From positions 1,116,001 to 1,180,000 of the forward strand of contig OW818686.1 of assembly GCA_942493305.1 (NCBI GenBank): a stretch of 64,000 nucleotides of DNA, given 5' to 3'. The notes under the pieces were generated by a model. It was not told the origin of the DNA, ran no database searches, and saw only the letters and a list, made by a program, of their open reading frames with translations. The translations under genes were made by a program, and so were the position numbers. This DNA is from UBA7672 sp030824255 (lineage in GTDB: Bacteria > Pseudomonadota > Alphaproteobacteria > Caulobacterales > Hyphomonadaceae). This document shows positions 17,770 through 26,390 of the stretch, one piece after another. Within the stretch, counting starts at the first letter, position 1; every line of letters starts with the position of its first letter.

Positions 17770-18465
17770 ATGAAACTTCGCACGATCTACGATCTCGGCG
17801 CCAACCATGGCGAGGACACAGCCCGATATCTGCACTACGCGGACCGGGTCGTCAGCGTCGAAGCAAATCCGATCATCGCTGAGGCGCTGGCACAGAAGTT
17901 CGCGAGCGAGATCGTGGCGGGCCGGGTCGTGCTCCTGAATATCGGGATCTGGAACACACGCGGGAAGCTGCCGTTCTATCGGCACAACAATGACCACTGG
18001 TCGAGCTTCGATCCCAATTACGGCATGCGGGAGGGCGGATACGAGATCATCGATATCGATACGGTGACGTTCCCCGAACTTGTTGAGCAATATGGTCATC
18101 CCGACTTTCTCAAGATCGACATCGAGGGCGCGGATCGGCATGTGATCACGTCGCTCCACGCGCTTGAGAAGCGACCACAATGGGTGTCGATCGAAAACTA
18201 CGGCCAGCCCGCAATCCGCGATCTATCCGAGCTTGGCTACACGCTATTCAAGATCGTGCCCCAGAGCCGGAAGGCTGAGTGGCCAGCGCCCGAGGGAGAA
18301 CTTCCGTACACGACGCTGGATACCGGACCGCCGCCCTGGACCTGCCCCGGCACGTGGCTCAATGCCGAGCAAGCCATCAGCGTCATGGACTGGTTTGTTC
18401 AGGACGAGCAGAACAGACACAGGGGCAACCCGCACGAGTGGTATGACGTCCACGCCGCGCTTTGA
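17770..18465 (+). CDS. FkbM-family methyltransferase
   Basis: A 231-residue SAM-dependent methyltransferase of the FkbM family. Motif I reads YDLGANHGEDTARYL, motif II VSVEANP, and the characteristic FLKIDIEGADRHVI motif lies near residue 117. Members methylate hydroxyl groups on sugars, polyketides or other metabolites; the substrate cannot be told from context. No glycan genes are adjacent. It lies 94 bp after dnaJ and converges on the lipoprotein gene at 18497. Confidence 0.85.
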   Translation: MKLRTIYDLGANHGEDTARYLHYADRVVSVEANPIIAEALAQKFASEIVAGRVVLLNIGIWNTRGKLPFYRHNNDHWSSFDPNYGMREGGYEIIDIDTVTFPELVEQYGHPDFLKIDIEGADRHVITSLHALEKRPQWVSIENYGQPAIRDLSELGYTLFKIVPQSRKAEWPAPEGELPYTTLDTGPPPWTCPGTWLNAEQAISVMDWFVQDEQNRHRGNPHEWYDVHAAL

Positions 18466-18496
18466 GCCCTGACGACCGGATCAACAGGACCAGCGT

Positions 18497-19021
18497 TCAG
18501 TTTTCGACGGCAGTCGGCTCGCCGTCCGGGCCGTAGATCAGGTCGCACTGGATATCGACCGGCTTCTGCTGAGCCATTGCGACCGGGCCTTCATAGATCC
18601 CGCAAGACAGAAGGTTGTCTGTGTGGGTCTTGCGCGCAGAGTAAACGTTTACCAGCACGTGGGGCGCTCCGTCGATGCTGGCGAGATAGGTGGCGTCGAA
18701 CCCCTTGCCCGGCGCCGTTACCAAGACATTGGCAGGCGCGACCACAACATCATCACGCCCAAGGCCAACCTCCATGCCATGCTCATCGACGCCTGGCGCG
18801 GCTTCGCTGGTGGGGATGCCGAAATACATGGCGGCAACATTCACCTGTTCATTGGTCGTCTCGAGCTTTTCGATCGCACGCGGCGTCAAGGTCAGGTTGA
18901 CCTCGAATGCGTAAGGGCTCGGTGGAGCTGCAGCGGCAGGCTCAGCTGATGGTTCAACCGGCGTTTCGGCAGCACATGCGACAAGCAGCAGTGGAACAAG
19001 TGAGATCAGGGACTTTTTCAT
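18497..19021 (-). CDS. Hypothetical lipoprotein
   Basis: A 174-residue protein beginning MKKSLISLVPLLLVACAAETP, a clear lipoprotein signal with acceptor Cys16, followed by a Pro/Ala-rich linker. The globular part (about 38-170) contains a single pair of cysteines and no motif I recognise. It stands alone between the FkbM gene (convergent) and dapB (divergent, 83 bp away). Confidence 0.75.
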   Translation of the reverse strand: MKKSLISLVPLLLVACAAETPVEPSAEPAAAAPPSPYAFEVNLTLTPRAIEKLETTNEQVNVAAMYFGIPTSEAAPGVDEHGMEVGLGRDDVVVAPANVLVTAPGKGFDATYLASIDGAPHVLVNVYSARKTHTDNLLSCGIYEGPVAMAQQKPVDIQCDLIYGPDGEPTAVEN

Positions 19022-19104
19022 GGGGCGCAGACTTGGCTTGATTGGCCCGACCGGTCAAACGTCCCCGCCCTCGCCTGCAGGCGATTTCCGGTTATAAGGC
19101 GGAC

Positions 19105-19881
19105 ATGAGCATCAGGATCGCTATCGCAGGCATTGCCGGACGCATGGGTCAGGCGCTGGTGAAATCCGCGGGCGCGGATATCGTCATTGTGGGTGGTAGC
19201 GAGCGGGTGGGTTCCGAGGCGCTGGGATCGGCGCCGGGCGGCTGGCCGGTCACCGATGGCGCCGCAAAGGCCGCGCAATCGGCCGATGCCTGGATCGACT
19301 TCACGACGCCGCAGGCTTCGCTCGAGGCGCTGGAGCAACTGAAGCTGACCAACGTGAAAGCGGCGATCATTGGCACGACGGGATTATCGGCCGCGCAGGA
19401 ACAGCAGATTTCCGAGCACGCCAAACGCATTGCCATCGTGCGCGACCGAAACTTCTCGCTTGGCGTCAACCTGATGATCGGTCTGGTGGAACAGGCGGCT
19501 GCACGTCTAGGTGAAGGCTGGGATATCGAGATCACCGAGGGTCACCATCGCCGCAAGGTGGATGCTCCGTCGGGAACCGCGCTGATGATCGGGGAAGCTG
19601 CCGCCCGCGGACGTGGCGCCCCCCTGAGCGAGCTTCAGGTTCCGCCTTACGATGGTCAGACGGGACCACGAAAGGCGGGGTCGATCGGCTTCTCGGTCAT
19701 TCGCGGCGGCGGCATCATCGGCGACCACGACACGGCGTTCATCTCGGACGAGGAAGTCCTCTCCATCAGTCACCGCGCGCTGGACAGGGCGATCTTCGCC
19801 AAGGGCGCGCTTGTCGCCGCCAGATGGGCCGTGAGCCAGAAACCGGGCCTATACACTATGCGGGACGTGCTGGGACTCTGA
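19105..19881 (+). CDS. dapB: 4-hydroxy-tetrahydrodipicolinate reductase
   Basis: A 258-residue DapB, the NAD(P)H-dependent second enzyme of the diaminopimelate/lysine branch. Start at 19105 (MSIRIAIAGIAGRMGQALV), where the dinucleotide-binding GxxGRMG motif begins; an AAGGCGG ribosome site precedes it. The active-site signature EGHHRRKVDAPSGTAL and the later GSIGFSVIRGGGIIGDHD segment are intact. Monocistronic here. Confidence 0.97.
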   Translation: MSIRIAIAGIAGRMGQALVKSAGADIVIVGGSERVGSEALGSAPGGWPVTDGAAKAAQSADAWIDFTTPQASLEALEQLKLTNVKAAIIGTTGLSAAQEQQISEHAKRIAIVRDRNFSLGVNLMIGLVEQAAARLGEGWDIEITEGHHRRKVDAPSGTALMIGEAAARGRGAPLSELQVPPYDGQTGPRKAGSIGFSVIRGGGIIGDHDTAFISDEEVLSISHRALDRAIFAKGALVAARWAVSQKPGLYTMRDVLGL

Positions 19882-20010
19882 TCGCTGTTTCAGATTGTTT
19901 CCGGCCTTTCACTTTGCGTGTGGCCTGAAGCGCGATTAGACCGGTGGCAGGCGGCCGGGTCGAGCCGCCATTGGTGGGAAGCCTAGACTGTACGGGGGTT
20001 GGCGCGCGGG

Positions 20011-21672
20011 ATGACGCAAGCGCCGAACATCTTTCTCTCAGCACGGACACAGCTTGACCGTCTGGCCCTTGGTCAAGTGAGCGCGGTCGATCTGCTGGAA
20101 GAGCATGTGACGCGGTATCTCGCGGTGAACCGCGCGGTGAACGCCGTGGTGCGCTCCGATCTTGATACCGCAAGGGCGCGGGCGCACGCGCTTGATCGCA
20201 TGCAGGCCGCGGGCGCGTCCGCCGGGCCGCTGCATGGCCTGCCCATCACCATCAAGGACACGTTCGATGTCGACGGACTGCCAGCGGCAGCCGGCGCGCC
20301 GGAATATGCGACACGCCCCTCGCGCACGGTCGACGCCATTGCCGTTGCGCGGCTGAAGGCGGCCGGCGCCGTGATCTGGGCCAAGACCAACACGCCCTAC
20401 ATGGCCGGGGACAGCCAGACCAACAATCCGGTGCACGGGCGCACGTTCAACCCCTGGGATCTGAGCCGGACGCCCGGAGGAAGCTCGGGCGGGGCCGCCG
20501 TTGCGCTCGCCACGGGCATCACGTCGCTGGAGCTGGGGTCGGATATCGGGGGGAGCCTGCGCTTCCCGGCGCATTTCTGCGGTGTCGCCGCACTGAAGAC
20601 GAGCTATGGCCGGACGCCGATCATGGGGCATGTGCCGCCTGCCCCCGGCTCCCTGGCGGTGCGCGACCTAAATGTCTCCGGACCAATGGCGCGTGATGTC
20701 GCCGACCTGCGCCTGATGTTCCAGGTGCTGACGGGCGCGGCGCCGGTGAACGGCCCCAGGCGCACCTCGCTGCGCGCCAGGCGGATCGGCGTATGGGCGG
20801 ACGACAAGGCGTTCGCCACCTCCATCGAGACGAAGGCCGCCATCGAGACGGCCGCGGAAGCCGCTGCCGAGGCAGGCGCGCAGGTTCTGGTGGCAAAGCC
20901 CGACGTGGATGGCGCGGCGCTGGTCGATCTCTACCTGCAGCTGCTGCTGCCGATCCTCGCCACCGACATGCCGACGCCGCTGGTAAAGGCGCTGGAAGCG
21001 GGACGGCCGCTGGCCAAGCTGATCGCGCGGGGAGAGCCGTTCGGACGCGGCAAATGGGCGGCCTATTCGGCGGCGACCCACCATGACTGGCTGCGCGCAG
21101 ATGAAGCGCGCCGCCGCCTGAAACGGACCATGTCCGAATTCTTCACGCGCTGGCACGCGATCATCACGCCCGTGGCGCCGACGACCGCGTTCGCGCATGT
21201 CGATTCCGGCGATGCGGTAAGCCGCACTGTGCTGGTCGATGGACGGTCCATTCCCTACCACATGTTCCATGGCTGGGTGGCGCTGGCGTCGGTGTGCCAC
21301 CTGCCATCCGTGGTGATCCCCGTGCCGCGCCGGCCGGGACAATTGCCGTGCGGCGTCCAGATCATCGGCCCCGAGGGTGGCGACGAGGATGTGCTGGCGA
21401 TCGCCGAAGCGCTCGAGGCGCAGATGGGCGGCTTCCAGCGGCCGCCGGAGGACAATCTGAAAGTCTACGCATTGCCAGTGAAGGCCAACGCGAAAGCACT
21501 CAAGCAGAAGCCGGCGCCGAAACCTGCCAAGCCGCCAAAACCACCCAAACCGGTGAAGACGAAGCAGGCGAAGGCGAAGCCTGTGAAACCGCCCAAGGCC
21601 CAGAAGCCCAAACCGGCGCCGAAGGTGAAACCGGCAAAGCCGCCCAAGCCGGTGAAGCCTGCGCGGCGTTAG
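20011..21672 (+). CDS. Amidase-signature enzyme with Lys/Pro/Ala-rich C-terminal tail
   Basis: A 553-residue protein (ATG 20011; a TTG at 19999 would add four residues). The amidase-signature triad is visible as Lys82 (TIKDTFDVDG), cis-Ser158 (GGSSGG) and nucleophile Ser182 (SDIGGSLRFPA), with spacing like that of known members. Residues from about 495 to the end form a low-complexity basic tail of KPAKPPKP-like repeats that is not part of the enzyme fold. The tail may bind nucleic acid, membrane or cell wall; this is inference. Substrate unknown. Not a GatA: no gatB or gatC nearby. Confidence 0.88.
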   Translation: MTQAPNIFLSARTQLDRLALGQVSAVDLLEEHVTRYLAVNRAVNAVVRSDLDTARARAHALDRMQAAGASAGPLHGLPITIKDTFDVDGLPAAAGAPEYATRPSRTVDAIAVARLKAAGAVIWAKTNTPYMAGDSQTNNPVHGRTFNPWDLSRTPGGSSGGAAVALATGITSLELGSDIGGSLRFPAHFCGVAALKTSYGRTPIMGHVPPAPGSLAVRDLNVSGPMARDVADLRLMFQVLTGAAPVNGPRRTSLRARRIGVWADDKAFATSIETKAAIETAAEAAAEAGAQVLVAKPDVDGAALVDLYLQLLLPILATDMPTPLVKALEAGRPLAKLIARGEPFGRGKWAAYSAATHHDWLRADEARRRLKRTMSEFFTRWHAIITPVAPTTAFAHVDSGDAVSRTVLVDGRSIPYHMFHGWVALASVCHLPSVVIPVPRRPGQLPCGVQIIGPEGGDEDVLAIAEALEAQMGGFQRPPEDNLKVYALPVKANAKALKQKPAPKPAKPPKPPKPVKTKQAKAKPVKPPKAQKPKPAPKVKPAKPPKPVKPARR

Positions 21673-21838
21673 GCGACGATCGCGTCCGGAGCTTCAGGCG
21701 CGTCATCCCACCGAGGTTGGCGCGATCGGGACATTGGCCGAGGTTTGGCTAATCCCGTGCGATGAATTCGCCAGTCGTGCTTCAGTCCGCGTTCAGACGC
21801 TGCGCACACTTTTGGCGCGATCTGAGTTGGGGAATGCA

Positions 21839-22000
21839 ATGAAAAATCTGAGCCGGTTTGCGCGCCATCGTGGAGGCGCGACTGCCATCGAGTATGCCGT
21901 CCTGCTTTCCGGCATGGGTCTCGCGGTGATCGGGATCCTGTCGTTCTTCGGCATCCAGCTGAACGACCTGTTCCTGCTGCTCGCTGCGGCGAATACCTGA
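21839..22000 (+). CDS. Flp-type (type IVb) pilin
   Basis: A 53-residue Flp/Fap pilin. It has a short basic leader MKNLSRFARHRGG, then ATAIEYAVLLSGMGLAVIGI, the conserved Glu-Tyr pair after the prepilin-peptidase site and a hydrophobic helix. A TTGGGGAA ribosome site precedes it. No cpa/tad secretion genes are visible in the window, so it is an orphan pilin gene here; the machinery would have to be elsewhere. Confidence 0.88.
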   Translation: MKNLSRFARHRGGATAIEYAVLLSGMGLAVIGILSFFGIQLNDLFLLLAAANT

Positions 22001-22004
22001 GCGG

Positions 22005-22472
22005 CTACCAGCTGCCGATATTGGCCGCGGATTTCCACGGCTCTGCGGGGGCCAGGGCGTCACCCTTCTGAAGCAGCTCGATCGAGATGCCGTCAGGCGA
22101 TCTCACAAAGGCCATGCGCCCGTCGCGCGGCGGGCGATTGATCGTGACGCCGATGGACTGAAAGCGTTCGCAGGCGGCGTAGATGTCGTCCACGCGATAG
22201 GCTAGGTGGCCAAAATTGCGGCCGCCAGCGTAGTCGCCCTCACCCCAGTTGTGCGTCAGCTCCACCATCGGCAGGCCGGCTGGCATGCGGTCTTTGCCTT
22301 CATAGCCGGCGCGGGCGATGTCATCCGGCGCGGCGAGGAAGACGAGCGTGTATTTTCCATCGGGATAATCATTGCGGCGGACTTCCTTGAGGCCCAGCCC
22401 GTCGCAGAAGAATTTCAGCGCAGCGGGCAGATCGCCAACGCGAACCATGGCGTGGAGGAATTCGACACTCAT
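22005..22472 (-). CDS. Lactoylglutathione lyase / VOC-family glyoxalase
   Basis: A 155-residue VOC protein starting at 22472 (MSVEFLHAMVRVGDLPAALKFF). The pattern of His10-type, Glu in MVELTHNWG, His in FGHLAYRVDDI and Glu in GISIELLQKG matches the metal ligands of glyoxalase I. It would convert the methylglyoxal-glutathione hemithioacetal to lactoylglutathione. It lies 5 bp from the Flp pilin stop codon, convergent with it. The gloA assignment is likely but VOC enzymes vary. Confidence 0.82.
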   Translation of the reverse strand: MSVEFLHAMVRVGDLPAALKFFCDGLGLKEVRRNDYPDGKYTLVFLAAPDDIARAGYEGKDRMPAGLPMVELTHNWGEGDYAGGRNFGHLAYRVDDIYAACERFQSIGVTINRPPRDGRMAFVRSPDGISIELLQKGDALAPAEPWKSAANIGSW

Positions 22473-22546
22473 GCTGGAAGCCTCCGCTGTACGTCCCACG
22501 CTACGCCCGCTAGACCATCAGGAGCAAGCCCAAGGGGGGGTCCGGC

Positions 22547-23308
22547 ATGGCTGTCTTCGGCGCGATGATCCTCTGCCTGCTGCTGTTCGCGAGCATGCTG
22601 GCGCTGCTTGAGGGCGGGTTCAGGCTGGGCCTGCGCTTCGAGCAGGCGCGCGGCGGCGAGGAGACAAGTATTTTTGACGGCGCGATCTTCGCGCTTCTCG
22701 GCCTGCTGCTCGGTTTTGCTTTTGCAGGTTCGTTCGACCGGCTCAATCTGCGGCGCGATCTGATCGTGCAGGAGGCCAACGCCATCGGCACAGCTTACAT
22801 GCGGATCGACCTTCTCAGCGAACAGGACCAGACCGCGCTCCGGCCCTTGTTCAAGCGGTATCTGACTGAGCGAATCGAGGTCTATCGCGAAATCGATGCG
22901 GACACGGACCCGGAAGCTGCATTGGCGCGCGTCGAGGAGCTTCAGGCCGAAATCTGGCGCACGACGATCGGCGCCATCAGTCGATCGAACATCCCGAATG
23001 CGTCGGAAGTCGTGCTGCCGGCAATAAACGACATGATCGACATCACCACCGAGCGGAAGGTGGCGCTCGGCACGCACATTCCCAACCTGGTCCTTGGCCT
23101 GCTGGTCGGCGTGTCTCTGTTCAGCGCACTATTGGCCGGTGTCGCCGTCTCGCGACATGGCAAAAGACCCCTGCTGCACAGCGCGGTTTTCGCAGCGGCT
23201 GTATCGCTGACGATCTACACGATCATGGATCTCGATAATCCGCGCAGCGGGCTCATCCGCGTTGAGGCGGCAGACCGGATTCTGTTCGACCTTGCACGTT
23301 CGATGTGA
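22547..23308 (+). CDS. DUF4239 (bestrophin-like) membrane protein
   Basis: A 253-residue integral membrane protein with segments near 3-25, 43-63, 175-200 and 206-226. The sequence GLLLGFAFAGSFDRLNLRRDLIVQEANAIGTAYMRIDLL is typical of DUF4239, a family sometimes described as bestrophin-like and of unknown transport function. It ends two bases before the convergent DUF2244 gene. Confidence 0.82.
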   Translation: MAVFGAMILCLLLFASMLALLEGGFRLGLRFEQARGGEETSIFDGAIFALLGLLLGFAFAGSFDRLNLRRDLIVQEANAIGTAYMRIDLLSEQDQTALRPLFKRYLTERIEVYREIDADTDPEAALARVEELQAEIWRTTIGAISRSNIPNASEVVLPAINDMIDITTERKVALGTHIPNLVLGLLVGVSLFSALLAGVAVSRHGKRPLLHSAVFAAAVSLTIYTIMDLDNPRSGLIRVEAADRILFDLARSM

Positions 23309-23310
23309 GC

Positions 23311-23796
23311 TCAGTCATCAGCTTGATGATGACGTTCGCGGCGAGCATCGCTGATGGCCTGTGTGAGACGACGAGCGAAGCTCTCGCGCTCGCGGGGCGT
23401 GAGATATTCGCCGATATAGTAGGCGCGGGCCGAGGTCGCGAGACGCAGGGCGTTGGGACCGGACGCATTTCGATCGAATTCGACGCGGGCGAAAAAAGCG
23501 GAAACGCGCGCGCGGCGCTCCCTGCCCCATCCATCAACCTTGCGGACATCGACGGCGTCCGCCGTGACACGGACATAGGTGCGCGCGGTCTGCGAGCGGA
23601 AAGACCAGTTGAAGACCAGCCAGACCGCAAGGACTTCAAGGCCGAGGAAGCCGACCACGGGCCACGCGCCGAGCGTGAGAAAGACCACGCTGGAGAAGAG
23701 GCTGAGCCCGCCGAAAATCATCATCACGCGGTTGAATCCGCGCCGCGAGAGCGAGCGGGAAGGTTCGAGTACAGCGTCGAGATAGACGGTGGACAT
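23311..23796 (-). CDS. DUF2244 family membrane protein
   Basis: A 161-residue protein starting at 23796 (MSTVYLDAVLEPSRSLSRRGF). Two membrane segments at about 25-43 and 47-66 are followed by a soluble PH-like domain (RVTADAVDVRKVDGWGRE, then LRLATSARAYYIGEYL), the arrangement of DUF2244. In alphaproteobacteria this gene often neighbours nth, as here. Function unknown. Confidence 0.82.
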   Translation of the reverse strand: MSTVYLDAVLEPSRSLSRRGFNRVMMIFGGLSLFSSVVFLTLGAWPVVGFLGLEVLAVWLVFNWSFRSQTARTYVRVTADAVDVRKVDGWGRERRARVSAFFARVEFDRNASGPNALRLATSARAYYIGEYLTPRERESFARRLTQAISDARRERHHQADD

Positions 23797-23843
23797 GCGG
23801 GAAGATGACCGCGCGGACCACTGCGAGCAAGAGGGCGCGTCCC

Positions 23844-24119
23844 TCAGTTTCTCTCCAGCCGGCCCAATGTCAGATTTATTTCGATCAACCTTTGCTCGAT
23901 TGCACCCATCATCCACATGAATGCAAAGAGGCCGCTAAGACCGCATGCGATGCCGAATAGCATGGCGTTCGTTGAACTTGCCGGTCCAAAAAACAGAGCT
24001 AATACAACAAGCGCCGACAACAAAAATCCAATTGCTCCCAGCGAACGCATACCGGAGACTGTTGGCAGCGCCTTAGCTGCCGGGTTAGGGCCGCTTGTTT
24101 CAGCTTGGCGATCCGTCAT
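23844..24119 (-). CDS. Small two-span membrane protein
   Basis: A 91-residue hypothetical protein with a hydrophilic N-terminus, two hydrophobic segments (about 28-47 and 52-72) and a charged C-terminal helix (EQRLIEINLTLGRLERN). Its DNA is poorer in G+C than its neighbours, which may point to a different history. It lies between DUF2244 (same strand, 47 bp downstream) and nth (divergent, 21 bp). No family recognised. Confidence 0.65.
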   Translation of the reverse strand: MTDRQAETSGPNPAAKALPTVSGMRSLGAIGFLLSALVVLALFFGPASSTNAMLFGIACGLSGLFAFMWMMGAIEQRLIEINLTLGRLERN

Positions 24120-24140
24120 TTGCCCACCCCATTCGATATA

Positions 24141-24851
24141 ATGAAAACTGGACCGAGAACTAAGAGTGGTTCGTTGCCGAAGTCCACTTCGGCAAAACCA
24201 AAGTCCGCGAAGGGCTTCACGCCCGAGGAGGCGCTTGAGATGTTCAGGCGGCTGGCGAAAGTGCGGCCGGATCCGAAGACGGAGCTCGATTACACCGACC
24301 CCTATACGCTGGTGGTGGCGGTCGCCCTGTCGGCGCAGGCGACGGACGTTTCCGTCAACAAGGCCACGAAGGCGTTGTTCAAGGTCGCCGATACGCCGGA
24401 GAAGATGGTCAGGCTCGGCGAGGCGGGCGTCGCCGACTACATCAAGACGATCGGGCTGTGGCGCAACAAGGCGAAGAACGTCGTCGCGCTGTCACGCATC
24501 ATCCTTGAGCAGCATGGGGGCAAGACGCCGCGCACGCGAGAGGACCTAGAGGCGCTGCCCGGCGTGGGGCACAAGACGGCGAGCGTCGTGCTGAACGAAG
24601 CCTATGGCGAGGCGACCATCGCGGTGGACACGCACGTGTTCCGCGTCTCGAACCGGACCGGGCTGGCGCCGGAGACGACGCCGGAAAAGGTGGAAGCGAA
24701 GCTGCTGCGGGTCGTGCCCGACACATACAAGAAGGGCGCGCATCACTGGCTGATCCTGCATGGGCGATATACGTGCCTTGCGCGCAAGCCGGGATGCCCG
24801 GAATGCGTGATCCGCGATCTCTGCCGCTACGACGCCAAGACGGAGGAGTGA
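24141..24851 (+). CDS. nth: Endonuclease III (DNA glycosylase/AP lyase)
   Basis: A 236-residue base-excision-repair enzyme for oxidised pyrimidines. Start at 24141 with a basic N-terminal extension of about 28 residues. The helix-hairpin-helix LEALPGVGHKTASVV holds catalytic Lys145, and Asp163 lies 18 residues later in VDTHVFR, the family spacing. The C-terminal [4Fe-4S] ligands are in CLARKPGCPECVIRDLC (C-x6-C-x2-C-x5-C). Monocistronic. Confidence 0.98.
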   Translation: MKTGPRTKSGSLPKSTSAKPKSAKGFTPEEALEMFRRLAKVRPDPKTELDYTDPYTLVVAVALSAQATDVSVNKATKALFKVADTPEKMVRLGEAGVADYIKTIGLWRNKAKNVVALSRIILEQHGGKTPRTREDLEALPGVGHKTASVVLNEAYGEATIAVDTHVFRVSNRTGLAPETTPEKVEAKLLRVVPDTYKKGAHHWLILHGRYTCLARKPGCPECVIRDLCRYDAKTEE

Positions 24852-24854
24852 TCC

Positions 24855-25274
24855 CTAACGCTGGGCGTAGGGATAGCAGCGGGCGCGGGGGAGTTTGAGG
24901 CCATAATGGCGGCCGAGCGCCTCGATGGCGTCGGCGTGATCCATGTAGGGGTCAGCGTTTTCGGGACCGACGATCACATAGGGAAAGTCGGCAACGTCCC
25001 TGGGGCCCGGAGGCAGCATGGCGGTGGCAAGGCCTGCGCCATCGTCCGCGCGGAGCGTGACGAAGACCGGCATGGAGCGGGCGATGTGGGATTTGAGGCC
25101 GATGTCGCGCTCAAGCCCCTGCCCCGGCACATAGGAGCGGCGCGCGCGCTGTTGCGCGATGAGGAAATGCTTCTCGACGGCATGACGCATCAGCCGGGAC
25201 TCGTCGCCGGCTTCGGTATCCGTTTCGATACGGAACCATGTGCGCCCTTTCGGCGCGTCGCAGACATACTGCAT
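24855..25274 (-). CDS. Conserved hypothetical protein
   Basis: A 139-residue protein with start at 25274 (MQYVCDAPKGRTWFRIETDTEAGDES), chosen because the upstream open frame has no ribosome site or protein-like character and AAAGG precedes this ATG. No membrane segment or signal peptide. It is Arg/His-rich with a DHADAIEALGRHYGLKL C-terminal helix. I do not recognise a domain. It converges on nth, 3 bp apart, and lies 117 bp downstream of the ATP-grasp gene on the same strand. Confidence 0.65.
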   Translation of the reverse strand: MQYVCDAPKGRTWFRIETDTEAGDESRLMRHAVEKHFLIAQQRARRSYVPGQGLERDIGLKSHIARSMPVFVTLRADDGAGLATAMLPPGPRDVADFPYVIVGPENADPYMDHADAIEALGRHYGLKLPRARCYPYAQR

Positions 25275-25391
25275 GTGAGGACCTTTCCCGCGGCAAAGGT
25301 AGGCGCGCGCGCGGACCTGCGGAAGGGGTGTGATGCAGAGGCGCGGGATCACATGCGTGTGGCGCACGCATTGTCAGACGGGCCGCGCGCC

Positions 25392-26279
25392 TTATCGGGC
25401 CAGACGTCTGGCAAGCGCGGCGCCGAGCATGGCGCCGACCTGCGGGCCGTTCTCCGGATAGAGATAAGGCTCCAGCACTTCGAGTTCCATCAGCAGGAGT
25501 TCGCCGGCGGCGCCACGCACCATGTCGACGCGGGCATAGAGCGGCGGCGCATCAACCGCGGTGATGACGGAGCGCGCAGCGGCGAGATCATCCGGCGCGG
25601 GCGTGATCGTCTCTGAGGTTCCACCATAGGCTTCCTGGATGCGGTAATCGCCGGACTTCGCGCGCTTCACCAGCGCGTGGCTGAACGCTCCGTCGATGAA
25701 GAGGAAGGAGTATTCGCCCTCGGTCGCGATGGAGGCGATGAAAGGCTGGATCATGCCGGGGCGATCCATCACCGGGCCGGGATCAGGCATGTTGGCGTGG
25801 GTGTAGCGCACCTGCGCGCGGGCGCCGCCGCCGACCTGGCGTTTCAGCACCACATCGTCGATGCCAAAATCGGCCATGGCCTGGCGAATATCCTCGTCAG
25901 TCGGCGCCTCCGGCCAGAGTGTGGGGATGACGGGCACGCCGCGCTGTTCGAACGCGCGCAGGTAGGTCTTGCGGATGTTCCAGCGGATGACCGCGGGATC
26001 GTTGAAGACGGGGACGCCGAGACCGGCAATGCGATCGAGCGTGGCGAGGAAGTCCGCGTGGCGATCCTGATAATCCCACGCGCAATTGACCAGAATGGCG
26101 GCGAAACGGGTCCAGTCGGTGGCGTGGTCGGTCCAGCGCATCGGCGTGAGCGTGAGGCCGTGAGGCGCGAAGCCCTGGCGCAGGATATCCAGCTGAACAT
26201 CGAACAGGTAGGCGTCGGCGCGACGATCCGGCGCATCCGAGATCAGGTTTGCGGCCGTGAGCAGGGCGATTTCGGTCAT
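25392..26279 (-). CDS. ATP-grasp family ligase-like protein
   Basis: A 295-residue protein with ATP-grasp features: VFNDPAVIRWNIRKTYLRAFEQRGVPVIPT (A-domain lid start), DVVLKRQVGGGARAQV (ATP lysine and glycine loop), MIQPFIASIATEGEYSFLFIDGAFSHALVKR and VDMVRGAAGELLLMELEVLEPYLY (metal-binding Glu). This resembles the RimK/glutathione-synthetase-like group and DcsG-type enzymes. It presumably ligates a carboxylate to an amine; substrates unknown. It is divergent from the adenosine kinase gene across 111 bp. Confidence 0.82.
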   Translation of the reverse strand: MTEIALLTAANLISDAPDRRADAYLFDVQLDILRQGFAPHGLTLTPMRWTDHATDWTRFAAILVNCAWDYQDRHADFLATLDRIAGLGVPVFNDPAVIRWNIRKTYLRAFEQRGVPVIPTLWPEAPTDEDIRQAMADFGIDDVVLKRQVGGGARAQVRYTHANMPDPGPVMDRPGMIQPFIASIATEGEYSFLFIDGAFSHALVKRAKSGDYRIQEAYGGTSETITPAPDDLAAARSVITAVDAPPLYARVDMVRGAAGELLLMELEVLEPYLYPENGPQVGAMLGAALARRLAR

Positions 26280-26390
26280 TGGGGCAGGCTCTTCCCTCGT
26301 CTCACTTGCGCAGAAGCAAAGTGCAGTCTTTAAGTCGGCCCTGCCGGGCTTTCCATCGTGGATTTCTCACCGGCGCGGGGAAAGTTTCTC

